A DNA stretch of 64,000 bases, taken from Cognatundibacterium curvum. GTDB lineage: Bacteria; Pseudomonadota; Gammaproteobacteria; Burkholderiales; Burkholderiaceae_D. The notes under the pieces were generated by a model that ran no database searches, had not been told where the DNA came from, and saw only the letters and a program-made list of their open reading frames with translations. Location: contig NZ_JACOGD010000005.1 in NCBI RefSeq assembly GCF_014284235.1, positions 186,001 through 250,000 on the forward strand, written 5' to 3'. Shown piece by piece: positions 56,440-64,000 of this stretch; positions within the stretch are counted from its first letter, which is position 1, and the number at the start of each line of letters is the position of its first letter. A program made the position numbers and the translations under genes.

Positions 56440-57722
56440 GGCCGATATCACCAGCGCTGCCCAGACATCCTCTGCTGCAGCGCGCCGATCTGGGCAGTCC
56501 GGCCTGGTGGCAGGCGGTGCAGCAGACCGGTACGCCTTTGATTCAGTCTATGGATGAAGCGAGCGATCAAGTCATTTTTTTGTGGCGAGATCCGCAGGGT
56601 GGGCCACAAAACTCTGCATGCCAGCAGGTCTACATCGACGTGTATTCGCATACGCCACATCCGCTGCAACAGCTGAGTTCCTTGCAGCGCATAGGGCAGA
56701 GCGATGTCTGGTGCTGGCAGACGGTGCTGCCTAAGGACTGGTGTGGCAGTTATTTTCTGCTACCTGCAGAAAAGCAGCATCTGCCGCCATCGGGTGCAAC
56801 ACGCGCGCAAATGCGGCAATGGTGGACAGAGCTGATGGTGGCGCGGGCACAGTCTGACAGCTTGAATCCGCTACCCACACATAGCAATGGCTCGGGCGTC
56901 TCCTTGTCCCGTCTAAGTTTGTCACAGGCAGTCAAGCATGCTGTCTGGCAGCAGCTTGAATCTGGTTTAGAAACCGATTCACGAAATAGCCCGGCACTGC
57001 GCGGACAATTGCAAACTTTACGCTGGAACAGCAGTCGCCTGCACACCGATCGCAATGTCTGGCTGTACCGCACGCAAGGGAAAAACGCAGACACAGTCGA
57101 CAGCAATTTGCCGCTGGTGTTGTTACTGGATGGTCAGTACTGGGCGCAGCACATGCCCCTGTTTCCGGCTTTGGATGAATTGAGTGCGCGCGGCGATTTG
57201 CCTGCTGCGGTCTATCTGTTCATCGATGCGATGAACCACACCCAGCGTGCCAGCGATCTGACTTGTAATGCGGATTTTTGGCTCGCTGTGCAGCAAGAGT
57301 TACTGCCGCAAGCCTGTGCCTTACAAGCCTTCAGCGCTGATCCCCGGCGTAGCCTGGTGGCTGGCCAAAGTTACGGCGGACTGGCTGCCATGTATGCCGC
57401 CTGGCATTGGCCACAACGCTTTGGTCTGGTGCTAAGCCAATCCGGTTCGTTTTGGTGGCCAGATGCCAATGAGACTGGTGATCAGGGCTGGCTGACCCGG
57501 CAAGTCCGCAGCGGCTCAGTACCTCCCGGCAGCTTGCGCGTCTGGATGGAAGTCGGTTGCTATGAGACCGACATGACTGGCGTCAATCAAGCCATGTGTG
57601 CTGCTCTGAAGTCAGCCGGACATCCGATTTCTTATCGCGAATTTCGCGGTGGTCATGACTGGATATGCTGGCGCAATGGCTTACTGAGCGGGCTTTGCGA
57701 TTTGCTGTCAGCGCTGGCCTGA
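56436..57722 (+). CDS. fes: Enterochelin esterase, Fes-type
   Basis: A 428-residue esterase. An N-terminal DUF3327-like domain (1-170) precedes an alpha/beta hydrolase domain with GQSYGG (Ser312) and the catalytic His407 in GGHDWICWR. Fes releases iron by cleaving ester bonds of ferric enterobactin-like trilactones in the cytoplasm, so the siderophore here probably contains Ser ester links. Start ATG 56436 overlaps the PepSY stop. Confidence 0.9.
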   Translation: MRPISPALPRHPLLQRADLGSPAWWQAVQQTGTPLIQSMDEASDQVIFLWRDPQGGPQNSACQQVYIDVYSHTPHPLQQLSSLQRIGQSDVWCWQTVLPKDWCGSYFLLPAEKQHLPPSGATRAQMRQWWTELMVARAQSDSLNPLPTHSNGSGVSLSRLSLSQAVKHAVWQQLESGLETDSRNSPALRGQLQTLRWNSSRLHTDRNVWLYRTQGKNADTVDSNLPLVLLLDGQYWAQHMPLFPALDELSARGDLPAAVYLFIDAMNHTQRASDLTCNADFWLAVQQELLPQACALQAFSADPRRSLVAGQSYGGLAAMYAAWHWPQRFGLVLSQSGSFWWPDANETGDQGWLTRQVRSGSVPPGSLRVWMEVGCYETDMTGVNQAMCAALKSAGHPISYREFRGGHDWICWRNGLLSGLCDLLSALA

Positions 57723-57782
57723 ACGCTCACACATTTCATTCTATTTTTTTGCGACATTCAATCAGGGAAGCGATATTTCATC

Positions 57783-58019
57783 ATGAGTCACGACAACTAC
57801 CTCAATCCTTTCGACGACGAACAATTGCAATTCAGTGTGCTGGTCAATGTGCGCAAAGAATACAGTTTATGGCCAGTGTTTGCGGCACAGCCTGTTGGTT
57901 GGGAATGTGCATTCGGCCCTGCCTCTCGCAAGGAATGTCTGGACTACATAACGCTGCACTGGACCAGCATTAATCCTTTCATTAATCCTTTCATTAATCC
58001 TTTCAATAACGCAGCCTGA
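57783..58019 (+). CDS. MbtH family NRPS accessory protein
   Basis: A 78-residue MbtH protein: [24 protein letters not shown], then PVGW and CLDYITLHW, all family signatures. MbtH proteins bind adenylation domains and keep them active. The C-terminus ends in three INPF units encoded by an exact 12-base triplication. It sits 10 bases ahead of the NRPS gene, its expected partner. Confidence 0.95.
   Translation: MSHDNYLNPFDDEQLQFSVLVNVRKEYSLWPVFAAQPVGWECAFGPASRKECLDYITLHWTSINPFINPFINPFNNAA
57969..58004 (+). repeat. Three exact 12-base tandem repeats at the 3' end of the mbtH gene
   Basis: The unit ATTAATCCTTTC occurs three times in a row without mismatch, encoding Ile-Asn-Pro-Phe each time. The frame is preserved, so copy changes alter only tail length. 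Slippage is the likely origin. Confidence 0.95.
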
Positions 58020-58029
58020 GGAGCGCAGC

Positions 58030-61000
58030 ATGCAACAGCTATCCGCACTTCCTGAGCTGCAGATTTCCAATGACAGCCAGTTCCGGGATGTGCCCTTAAC
58101 CGGCACCCAGCAAGGTATCTGGCTGGCCGATCAGGTATCTGAGCATAAAAATCTTTATGTGATATCGCATTACATCGCGCTGGATGCAGCCGTGCAGATC
58201 AATGTCTTGCAACAGGCGATACGGCAGGGGCTGGCTGAAGCCGATACCGTCACGGCGGTCTATACTGTCTCAGAGGCGCAGTCTACATCCGATGTGCAGT
58301 TACCGCTGCAACGCATACGGCAAGCGCTAACTGCAGACGATATCTCTGTGCCGGAAGTCTATGATTTTCGCAGTCTGAGCGACAGTAAGGCACAGGCTTT
58401 GCAATGGATGTGGACCGATACCCAGGCCGGGCTGATTGCAGACGGGACGCAGCCTTTGTACCGGCAAGCGCTGTTCATGGTGAGCGATGGCGCTAAGTCC
58501 GAAGTGCTGTGGTATCAGCGCTACCATCACATCATGCTGGATGGGTATAGTTTTACTGCGCTGACACGCCGTATTGCAGCGATTTACAGTGCGCTGCTCA
58601 GCGCGAACCCTGACGCGCTACCAGCTTCGCCCTTCATCGCGGTGGATGCCGTCATCGCAGAACACGCGGCTTATCAGCAATCAGCGCAATTCGAAACAGA
58701 CCGCGCATTCTGGCAAGCATACTGCAGCGATTTGCCGGTACCGCTGAGTCTGTCCCGTCATCCTGGCGCTATGCAAGGTACTGCGGATCTGGTGCTGCAT
58801 CAGATCCGGCTACCAGCACCGGTGCTGACTGCCTTACAGAGGCTAATCGCCAGTCTGCATGCCAGACTGACGCTGGCGGATCTCTTATATGGCCTGCTGG
58901 CGGTGTATCTGTATCGTATGACCGGACAGGCGCAGCAAAGCATAGGTGTGCCATGGATGCGGCGTATGGGTTCGGTCGCGATAGATGCTGTCGCACCGGT
59001 AGTCAATGTGCTGCCCTTAAAGCTGCAAATGCATGCGGCGATGAGCTGGCTGGATGTGGCGGCGCAAGTCAGACAGGCGATGGCGCAAGTGCGTAAGCAT
59101 CAGCGTTACGATGCAGAGCGCATACAGCGTGATTTGGGATGGGTCGGTTCAGCACAAAAGCTGTATGGCGCGCTGATCAATTACAAGATGTTTGACTACA
59201 GGCTGGACTTTGCCGGTCTGACTGGTGTTACCCATCATCTCGCAACCGGGCCGATAGATGATATTGAGTTTGGCATCGTCATGCACCAAGAGCAGCTGAC
59301 ACTGGAATTACGTGCCGACAGCGCGCGCTATCAGCATCAGGAATTATGTGACCATGCGAACCGCATACTTCAGTTGCTGGAAAACTGTCTGCAAGCACCG
59401 GATAGCGCACTTGCCCGTATCAGCTTGCTGACTGCCCAAGACCAGTCGAATCTGGCAGTGTACGCGCAAGGTCCAGTCATTGCGCATCCCGCAGATACGG
59501 CAAATACGGCAGAGCCGGAAGCCTCAGCGCAGCTGTGCAGTATCGCAGAAATTTTCTTCCGCCAGGCAGCGCAAACACCGCAAGCCATCGCATTGATTTG
59601 CGGCGATCAGCGTCTGACTTTTTCCGAACTGGCGATGCAGGTGGCGCGCCTGACACGCTTGTTGCAACAGCATGGTGCTGGCCGTGGCAAGGCGGTGGCC
59701 GTAGCGCTACCCCGTTGTGCCGATGCGCTGATTGCCATGCTGGCTGTGTTGTCTTCCGGTGCCAGCTACTTGCCGCTGGACCTGGATTATCCATCCGAAC
59801 GCATTGCGCTGATGTGTGAAGATGCTTGTCCTTTGCTGGTGCTGAGCCAGTGTGCGGTGGCGACGGAATTACCTGCCGCTATTCCACGTCTTGATATGGA
59901 TAGTGCTGCGCTGCGCGCTTCGCTGGCCGCGCTGCCCGGCCATGCCGTCTGCTTCAGCCGCGACAGCAGACTTGCTGCGGACGATGTCGCCTATGTTATT
60001 TTTACCTCAGGCAGTACCGGCAGACCCAAGGGCGTGATGAATACGCACGGGGCTTTGCTGAATTTGTTTCTGTCCCATCAGTCCAGTGTGTATCAGCCAG
60101 CGATGGATGCGGTGCGGCGTACCAGCCCGGGCCGGATGCTGCGCGCGGCGCATACGCATTCGTTTTCTTTCGACTCGTCCTGGCTGCAGATATTCTGGCT
60201 CTTGCATGGACAAGAGCTGATCGTGTTCGATGAAGAAGTCAGGCGGGATGCGTATCAACTGGTGCAGGAAGTCGATCGCTGGCAGATAGACGCGATGGAT
60301 TTGCCGCCGTCCTTTCTGGCGCAAATGCTGAACAATGGTTTGATGGCGGAAGGGCGTCACGCGCTGACGCTGATACTGATCGGTGGTGAAGCGGCACCTG
60401 CTGCTTTGTGGCAGCAATTGCGTGCTTTCCCACATTTGCAGGCGCATAACATGTATGGACCCACCGAATACACGGTAGATACCTTGCGCGCACCGCTCGC
60501 TGCGAGTGCATCGCAGGTCATCGGACGGCCGATAGGCAATACCACGGTGCATGTGCTGGATGCCTGCCTGCAGCCGGTGCCGCTGGGCGTGGTCGGTGAA
60601 TTGTATGTGTCCGGACAGGGGCTGGCGCAGGGCTATCTTGCACGCGCTGACTTAAGCGCGACCCGCTTCGTTGCCAATCCATTTATTCAGCCCGAAGTGG
60701 GGACGGCAAATACAGGTGCGCGTATGTACCGCAGCGGCGATCTGGTACGCTGGAATGAAGCCGGGTATCTGGAGTTCATAGGCCGCGTCGATGATCAGAT
60801 TAAGGTACGCGGCTATCGGGTGGAAATCGGTGAAGTGGAAAATGCCTTGTCGCTGTTGCCCGGTGTGGAAAGCGCAGTGGTGCTTGCAGAGTCCCTCAAT
60901 CATAGCCATCGTCTGATTGCGTATTGTGTGGTGCCTGATACTGACATGGCTGAACATGCTCAACATAGCGCAGACCGGGATGCGATCCGCAGTCAGATCA

Positions 61001-64000
61001 GCCAGAAACTGCTAAGTGAGCTGCGCAGCACTTTACCTGATTATATGGTGCCATCTGCTCTCGTCGTGCTGCCTGAATTTCCGCGCAATGTCAGCGGCAA
61101 AGTCGACAGAAAGCGGCTGCCTTCGCCAAACGCACACATGCACTTGCTCAGCAGCGACAGCGCTGCCAGTAGCGAGCAGGAAAAGCTGCTTTGCCAATTG
61201 ATGGCTAAGGTGTTGAAATTACCGCACACCGGTGTCGATGACGATTTCTTTGCCTTAGGGGGCGACAGTATTTCCGCCATTATCCTGTGCTCAGAACTGC
61301 GTCAGGCCGGTTTTGAACTACGCCCCAGTGCAGTGTTTTCACAACGAACTCCACGTCAGATGGCAGATAAACTGGGCGCTGTGCGTAGCAGGCAAGCTGT
61401 TCCTGAACTGACCCGGAATGCCTGGGCTTTACCGGCTCAGCAACTGGCGGATTTACAGCAGCGTTATGGCGGTTTTGCCGATGCAGTCCCTGTGTTACCG
61501 CTGCAAAAAGGGATGCTGTTCCATGCCCAGATGGGGGATCAGGCCAGTAGCTATAACGCCTACACACGGCTGCATTTCACAGGTGTGATGGATGGCGCCC
61601 GTTTGCATCGTGCACTGAACGCCACCTTGTCGCGCTATCCGCAGTTATGCGGCCTGTTTGATATGGAAACGGGTGATGAACCGGTATTCCTGCTTCCAGA
61701 GGAAGGGACAGCAGCAGCCAGCAACTGGCCCTGGCAGGAAATAGATTTGTCTGGGATCAGTGAAACGGAGCAGATGCTGCAACTGAGCGCAATAGAGCAG
61801 CAGCTGTTGCAGCGCCATCATTCCGGCCCGGAGTTTGGCGGCCTGATACAAGCGGCATTGGTACATCTGCATGCCAGTCAACATGTGCTGATACTGGTGA
61901 TACATCATCTGGTGATCGATGGCTGGTCTACACCGCTATTACTGCGCGATGTGTTTGAGGCCTATCGCCATCAACTGCCACAACTGCCTGCATTGCCGAC
62001 CAGTTATGCATCACTGATGCGGCAACTGACGCAACGCGATATGCAGGCCAGCTGGGCAAAGTGGCGCGCCAGTTTGCAGCAAGTCCAGCCCACGCTCTTG
62101 TTTGAACATGTGAAGCCGCAGGCGCAGGTCGATGAGTGCCTGGTCCGGCTGCCTGCAGAGTTGACACAGCAATTGATGATGGAGCTCAGACAGCGTGGAC
62201 TGACTCTGAATGTGCTGATGCAAGGTATCTGGGCTATGGTGTTGAGCAGTCTGGCCGGACGCGATGAAGTGGTGTTTGGCAGCCCGGTAGCAGGGCGCAG
62301 CGCGTCCATCCACGGCATAGACGAACAGGTCGGTTTATTCCTGAATACCTTGCCAGTCAGGGTGACTTTACAAGCCCATCGTTCTCTGTGGGAGCAATTG
62401 CCAGCCATGCAGCAACAGCATAGTGAGCTGATGGAGCATGATGGCCTGGGACTGGCGGAAATCCTGCGCATCGCCGCTGAAGCCGGAGCGGGCGGCAGTG
62501 GTATTCCTCATACCGGAAACCGGAATTTGTTTGATACTTTGCTGGTAGTGGAAAACTACCCTGATCATGCTTATCTCGCACAAGAGCTGGATGGGTGTGA
62601 GGGCAATAGTCTGACAGTCAGCGAGATTCACAATCGTGGCTACAGCCATTATCCGCTGGCGCTGCTGGTGATTCCCGGTGAGGAGTTACAACTGCTGGTA
62701 GAAAACCGGGGCGCGTTAAAAGATAGCGCTGCCCTGGCGCAGCGTGTGCTTATGCTGCTGCGTAGCTTGTTGGCGCAGCCGGATTTGCCGCTATCGCGCT
62801 TTAGCTTACAAACGGCACAGGAAATCGCCTGGCTACAACAGATCAATGCCACACAACATGCGCTGGCACCGGCGACGCTGCGCAGTGCGCTGGCGGCGCA
62901 AGCCTTGCGTTCGCCGCAGGCGATTGCGCTGGTTGATGCGCAGCATCAGTTGTCCTATGCAGAAACGCGGTATCAGGTCATGAACCTGGCCTGGGACATA
63001 TTGCGCACCGGTGTGCAACCCGGTGATATTGTCGCTATCGCTTTGCCGCGCTCGGTACAACTGAGCATCGCTATCATGGCGGTGATTGAAGCCGGAGCCG
63101 CTTACCTGCCACTGGATACCGGCTATCCAGATGAGCGTCTGGCCTATATGCTCGACAACGCATCGGCCCGGCTGCTGATCACAGACGGCGCATGCCATCC
63201 GCGTTTCGCGACGATGAAGTATGCAGCCCAGATACTGGTGTTTGATCAGCTCGCGGCCATCACGGAGCCATCTGCACTTCCAGCCATCGAACTGGCGCTG
63301 ACACCCGCGCATCCGGCTTACCTCATTTATACCTCAGGCACCACGGGAAAACCCAAAGGCGTACTGGTATCGCACCACGCCATCATCAACCGGCTGGAGT
63401 GGATGCAGCACGCTTATCAGCTCAGTACAGACGATGTAGTGTTGCAAAAGACACCCTGCAGTTTTGACGTGTCAGTCTGGGAGTTTTTCTGGCCGCTGAT
63501 GGTCGGTGCGCGCTTAGTGATGGCGGCGCCGGATGCGCATCGTGACCCGGCCATGCTGCTGCGTAGCATAGAACAGCATGGCGTCACTTGTATGCATTTT
63601 GTACCCTCTATGCTGGCCATGTTTGTGCGTGCCGTTCAGGAAATGCGTGGCCTGGATCAGCAGCAAAAAGCAATATGCAGTAGTTTGCGGCTAGTGTTCT
63701 GCAGCGGCGAAGCGCTCAGCAAGAGCCTGGCGCAGGAATTTGCGGGCTGCTTCAAGGCAGGCTTACATAATTTGTATGGCCCGACCGAAGCCGCAGTGGA
63801 TGTGACTTACCGGCCTGCCTGTGGTGATCTGGGTGAGGGTGGGGCAGGCGTGCCTATCGGACGGCCAGTCTGGAATACGCAATTACGCGTGCTGGATCAG
63901 TATCTGCGTCCGGTGCCGCCTGGCAGTCAGGGCGAACTGTATTTATGTGGCGCTCAGCTGGCCATGGGCTACCTGGGGCGGGCCGATCTGAGCGCCAGCC
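58030..64000 (+). CDS. Non-ribosomal peptide synthetase, dimodular or longer, C-A-PCP-C-A (3' end outside window)
   Basis: At least 1990 residues, open to the window end. ATG 58030 follows GAGGAG at six bases. Order: EntF-like condensation domain (20-440; HHIMLDG, His166-Gly172), adenylation domain 1 (about 510-1000; [10 protein letters not shown] near 659; pocket starts at Asp715), carrier domain (Ser1080 in [12 protein letters not shown]), condensation domain 2 (HHLVIDG, His1292-Gly1298), adenylation domain 2 ([10 protein letters not shown]; pocket starts at Asp1813). A2 pocket residues read DVWHFSLVD, the serine code of EntF. A1 reads D-S-L-D-L-G-M-V-D, which I cannot assign; two extra Asp suggest a cationic residue. 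No epimerisation domain lies between modules. Confidence 0.95.
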   Translation, partial: MQQLSALPELQISNDSQFRDVPLTGTQQGIWLADQVSEHKNLYVISHYIALDAAVQINVLQQAIRQGLAEADTVTAVYTVSEAQSTSDVQLPLQRIRQALTADDISVPEVYDFRSLSDSKAQALQWMWTDTQAGLIADGTQPLYRQALFMVSDGAKSEVLWYQRYHHIMLDGYSFTALTRRIAAIYSALLSANPDALPASPFIAVDAVIAEHAAYQQSAQFETDRAFWQAYCSDLPVPLSLSRHPGAMQGTADLVLHQIRLPAPVLTALQRLIASLHARLTLADLLYGLLAVYLYRMTGQAQQSIGVPWMRRMGSVAIDAVAPVVNVLPLKLQMHAAMSWLDVAAQVRQAMAQVRKHQRYDAERIQRDLGWVGSAQKLYGALINYKMFDYRLDFAGLTGVTHHLATGPIDDIEFGIVMHQEQLTLELRADSARYQHQELCDHANRILQLLENCLQAPDSALARISLLTAQDQSNLAVYAQGPVIAHPADTANTAEPEASAQLCSIAEIFFRQAAQTPQAIALICGDQRLTFSELAMQVARLTRLLQQHGAGRGKAVAVALPRCADALIAMLAVLSSGASYLPLDLDYPSERIALMCEDACPLLVLSQCAVATELPAAIPRLDMDSAALRASLAALPGHAVCFSRDSRLAADDVAYVIFTSGSTGRPKGVMNTHGALLNLFLSHQSSVYQPAMDAVRRTSPGRMLRAAHTHSFSFDSSWLQIFWLLHGQELIVFDEEVRRDAYQLVQEVDRWQIDAMDLPPSFLAQMLNNGLMAEGRHALTLILIGGEAAPAALWQQLRAFPHLQAHNMYGPTEYTVDTLRAPLAASASQVIGRPIGNTTVHVLDACLQPVPLGVVGELYVSGQGLAQGYLARADLSATRFVANPFIQPEVGTANTGARMYRSGDLVRWNEAGYLEFIGRVDDQIKVRGYRVEIGEVENALSLLPGVESAVVLAESLNHSHRLIAYCVVPDTDMAEHAQHSADRDAIRSQISQKLLSELRSTLPDYMVPSALVVLPEFPRNVSGKVDRKRLPSPNAHMHLLSSDSAASSEQEKLLCQLMAKVLKLPHTGVDDDFFALGGDSISAIILCSELRQAGFELRPSAVFSQRTPRQMADKLGAVRSRQAVPELTRNAWALPAQQLADLQQRYGGFADAVPVLPLQKGMLFHAQMGDQASSYNAYTRLHFTGVMDGARLHRALNATLSRYPQLCGLFDMETGDEPVFLLPEEGTAAASNWPWQEIDLSGISETEQMLQLSAIEQQLLQRHHSGPEFGGLIQAALVHLHASQHVLILVIHHLVIDGWSTPLLLRDVFEAYRHQLPQLPALPTSYASLMRQLTQRDMQASWAKWRASLQQVQPTLLFEHVKPQAQVDECLVRLPAELTQQLMMELRQRGLTLNVLMQGIWAMVLSSLAGRDEVVFGSPVAGRSASIHGIDEQVGLFLNTLPVRVTLQAHRSLWEQLPAMQQQHSELMEHDGLGLAEILRIAAEAGAGGSGIPHTGNRNLFDTLLVVENYPDHAYLAQELDGCEGNSLTVSEIHNRGYSHYPLALLVIPGEELQLLVENRGALKDSAALAQRVLMLLRSLLAQPDLPLSRFSLQTAQEIAWLQQINATQHALAPATLRSALAAQALRSPQAIALVDAQHQLSYAETRYQVMNLAWDILRTGVQPGDIVAIALPRSVQLSIAIMAVIEAGAAYLPLDTGYPDERLAYMLDNASARLLITDGACHPRFATMKYAAQILVFDQLAAITEPSALPAIELALTPAHPAYLIYTSGTTGKPKGVLVSHHAIINRLEWMQHAYQLSTDDVVLQKTPCSFDVSVWEFFWPLMVGARLVMAAPDAHRDPAMLLRSIEQHGVTCMHFVPSMLAMFVRAVQEMRGLDQQQKAICSSLRLVFCSGEALSKSLAQEFAGCFKAGLHNLYGPTEAAVDVTYRPACGDLGEGGAGVPIGRPVWNTQLRVLDQYLRPVPPGSQGELYLCGAQLAMGYLGRADLSAS

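Overview
The window reads as chromosomal DNA of a betaproteobacterium in the order Burkholderiales. The evidence is the gene order rpoH-ftsX-ftsE-ftsY facing rsmD-coaD-ferredoxin, the divergent uvrA / MFS-ssb block, and the protein sequences themselves. Moderate GC content fits an Oxalobacteraceae member such as an Undibacterium-like organism, but that is inference. I recognised no rRNA, tRNA, CRISPR array or phage.

Layout. (1) 1-11.4 kb is mostly core: an exported protein (cut by the window edge), a patatin lipase, the rpoH-ftsXEY block under a perfect CIRCE operator, rsmD, coaD, a 2[4Fe-4S] ferredoxin, a diguanylate cyclase, a MOSC protein, and a GlxA-type regulator divergent from an isochorismatase-like hydrolase. 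(2) 11.4-13 kb is gene-poor and holds a small HTH gene behind two perfect inverted-repeat operators. (3) 13-27.4 kb carries ychF, a MATE pump, an sgrR/MFS divergent pair, an SPFH-RHH operon with palindromic promoter sites, a second patatin, pth, uvrA, an MFS transporter and ssb. (4) 27.4-30.6 kb is an AT-rich accessory patch with two orphan membrane-protein ORFs, a decayed IS3-family transposase end and a secreted TPR/S41 protease. (5) 30.6-46.1 kb is an accessory cluster: WGR-DUF4132, MoxR-type AAA+ ATPase, DUF5682, VWA, double-SWIM protein, and a second convergent DUF4132 protein. It resembles the E. coli yehI-yehL-yehM-yehP-yehQ set, whose function is unknown. It lies between two direct copies of the first ~224 bp of a LprI/DUF1311 gene; the left copy is truncated and frameshifted, the right copy is intact. 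(6) 46.2-64 kb is a catecholate siderophore locus: a Sfp-type PPTase divergent from a TonB receptor across a Fur box, then entC-entE-entB-entA, three membrane proteins (DUF3325, a small one, PepSY), a Fes-type esterase, an MbtH protein and a large NRPS that runs off the window.

How the genes work together. In region 6, EntC, EntB and EntA make 2,3-dihydroxybenzoate (DHB). EntE loads it on the EntB carrier domain, and the NRPS (C-A-PCP-C-A...) adds two residues; the second adenylation domain carries the serine pocket code. The product is therefore predicted to be DHB-X-Ser based, not simple enterobactin, with X possibly cationic. The receptor imports the ferric complex, Fes hydrolyses it, and the PepSY-type protein may help reduce or release iron. 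In region 5, the MoxR ATPase and MIDAS-containing VWA protein are a typical chaperone pair, probably acting on or with the DUF4132, DUF5682 and SWIM proteins; the target is unknown.
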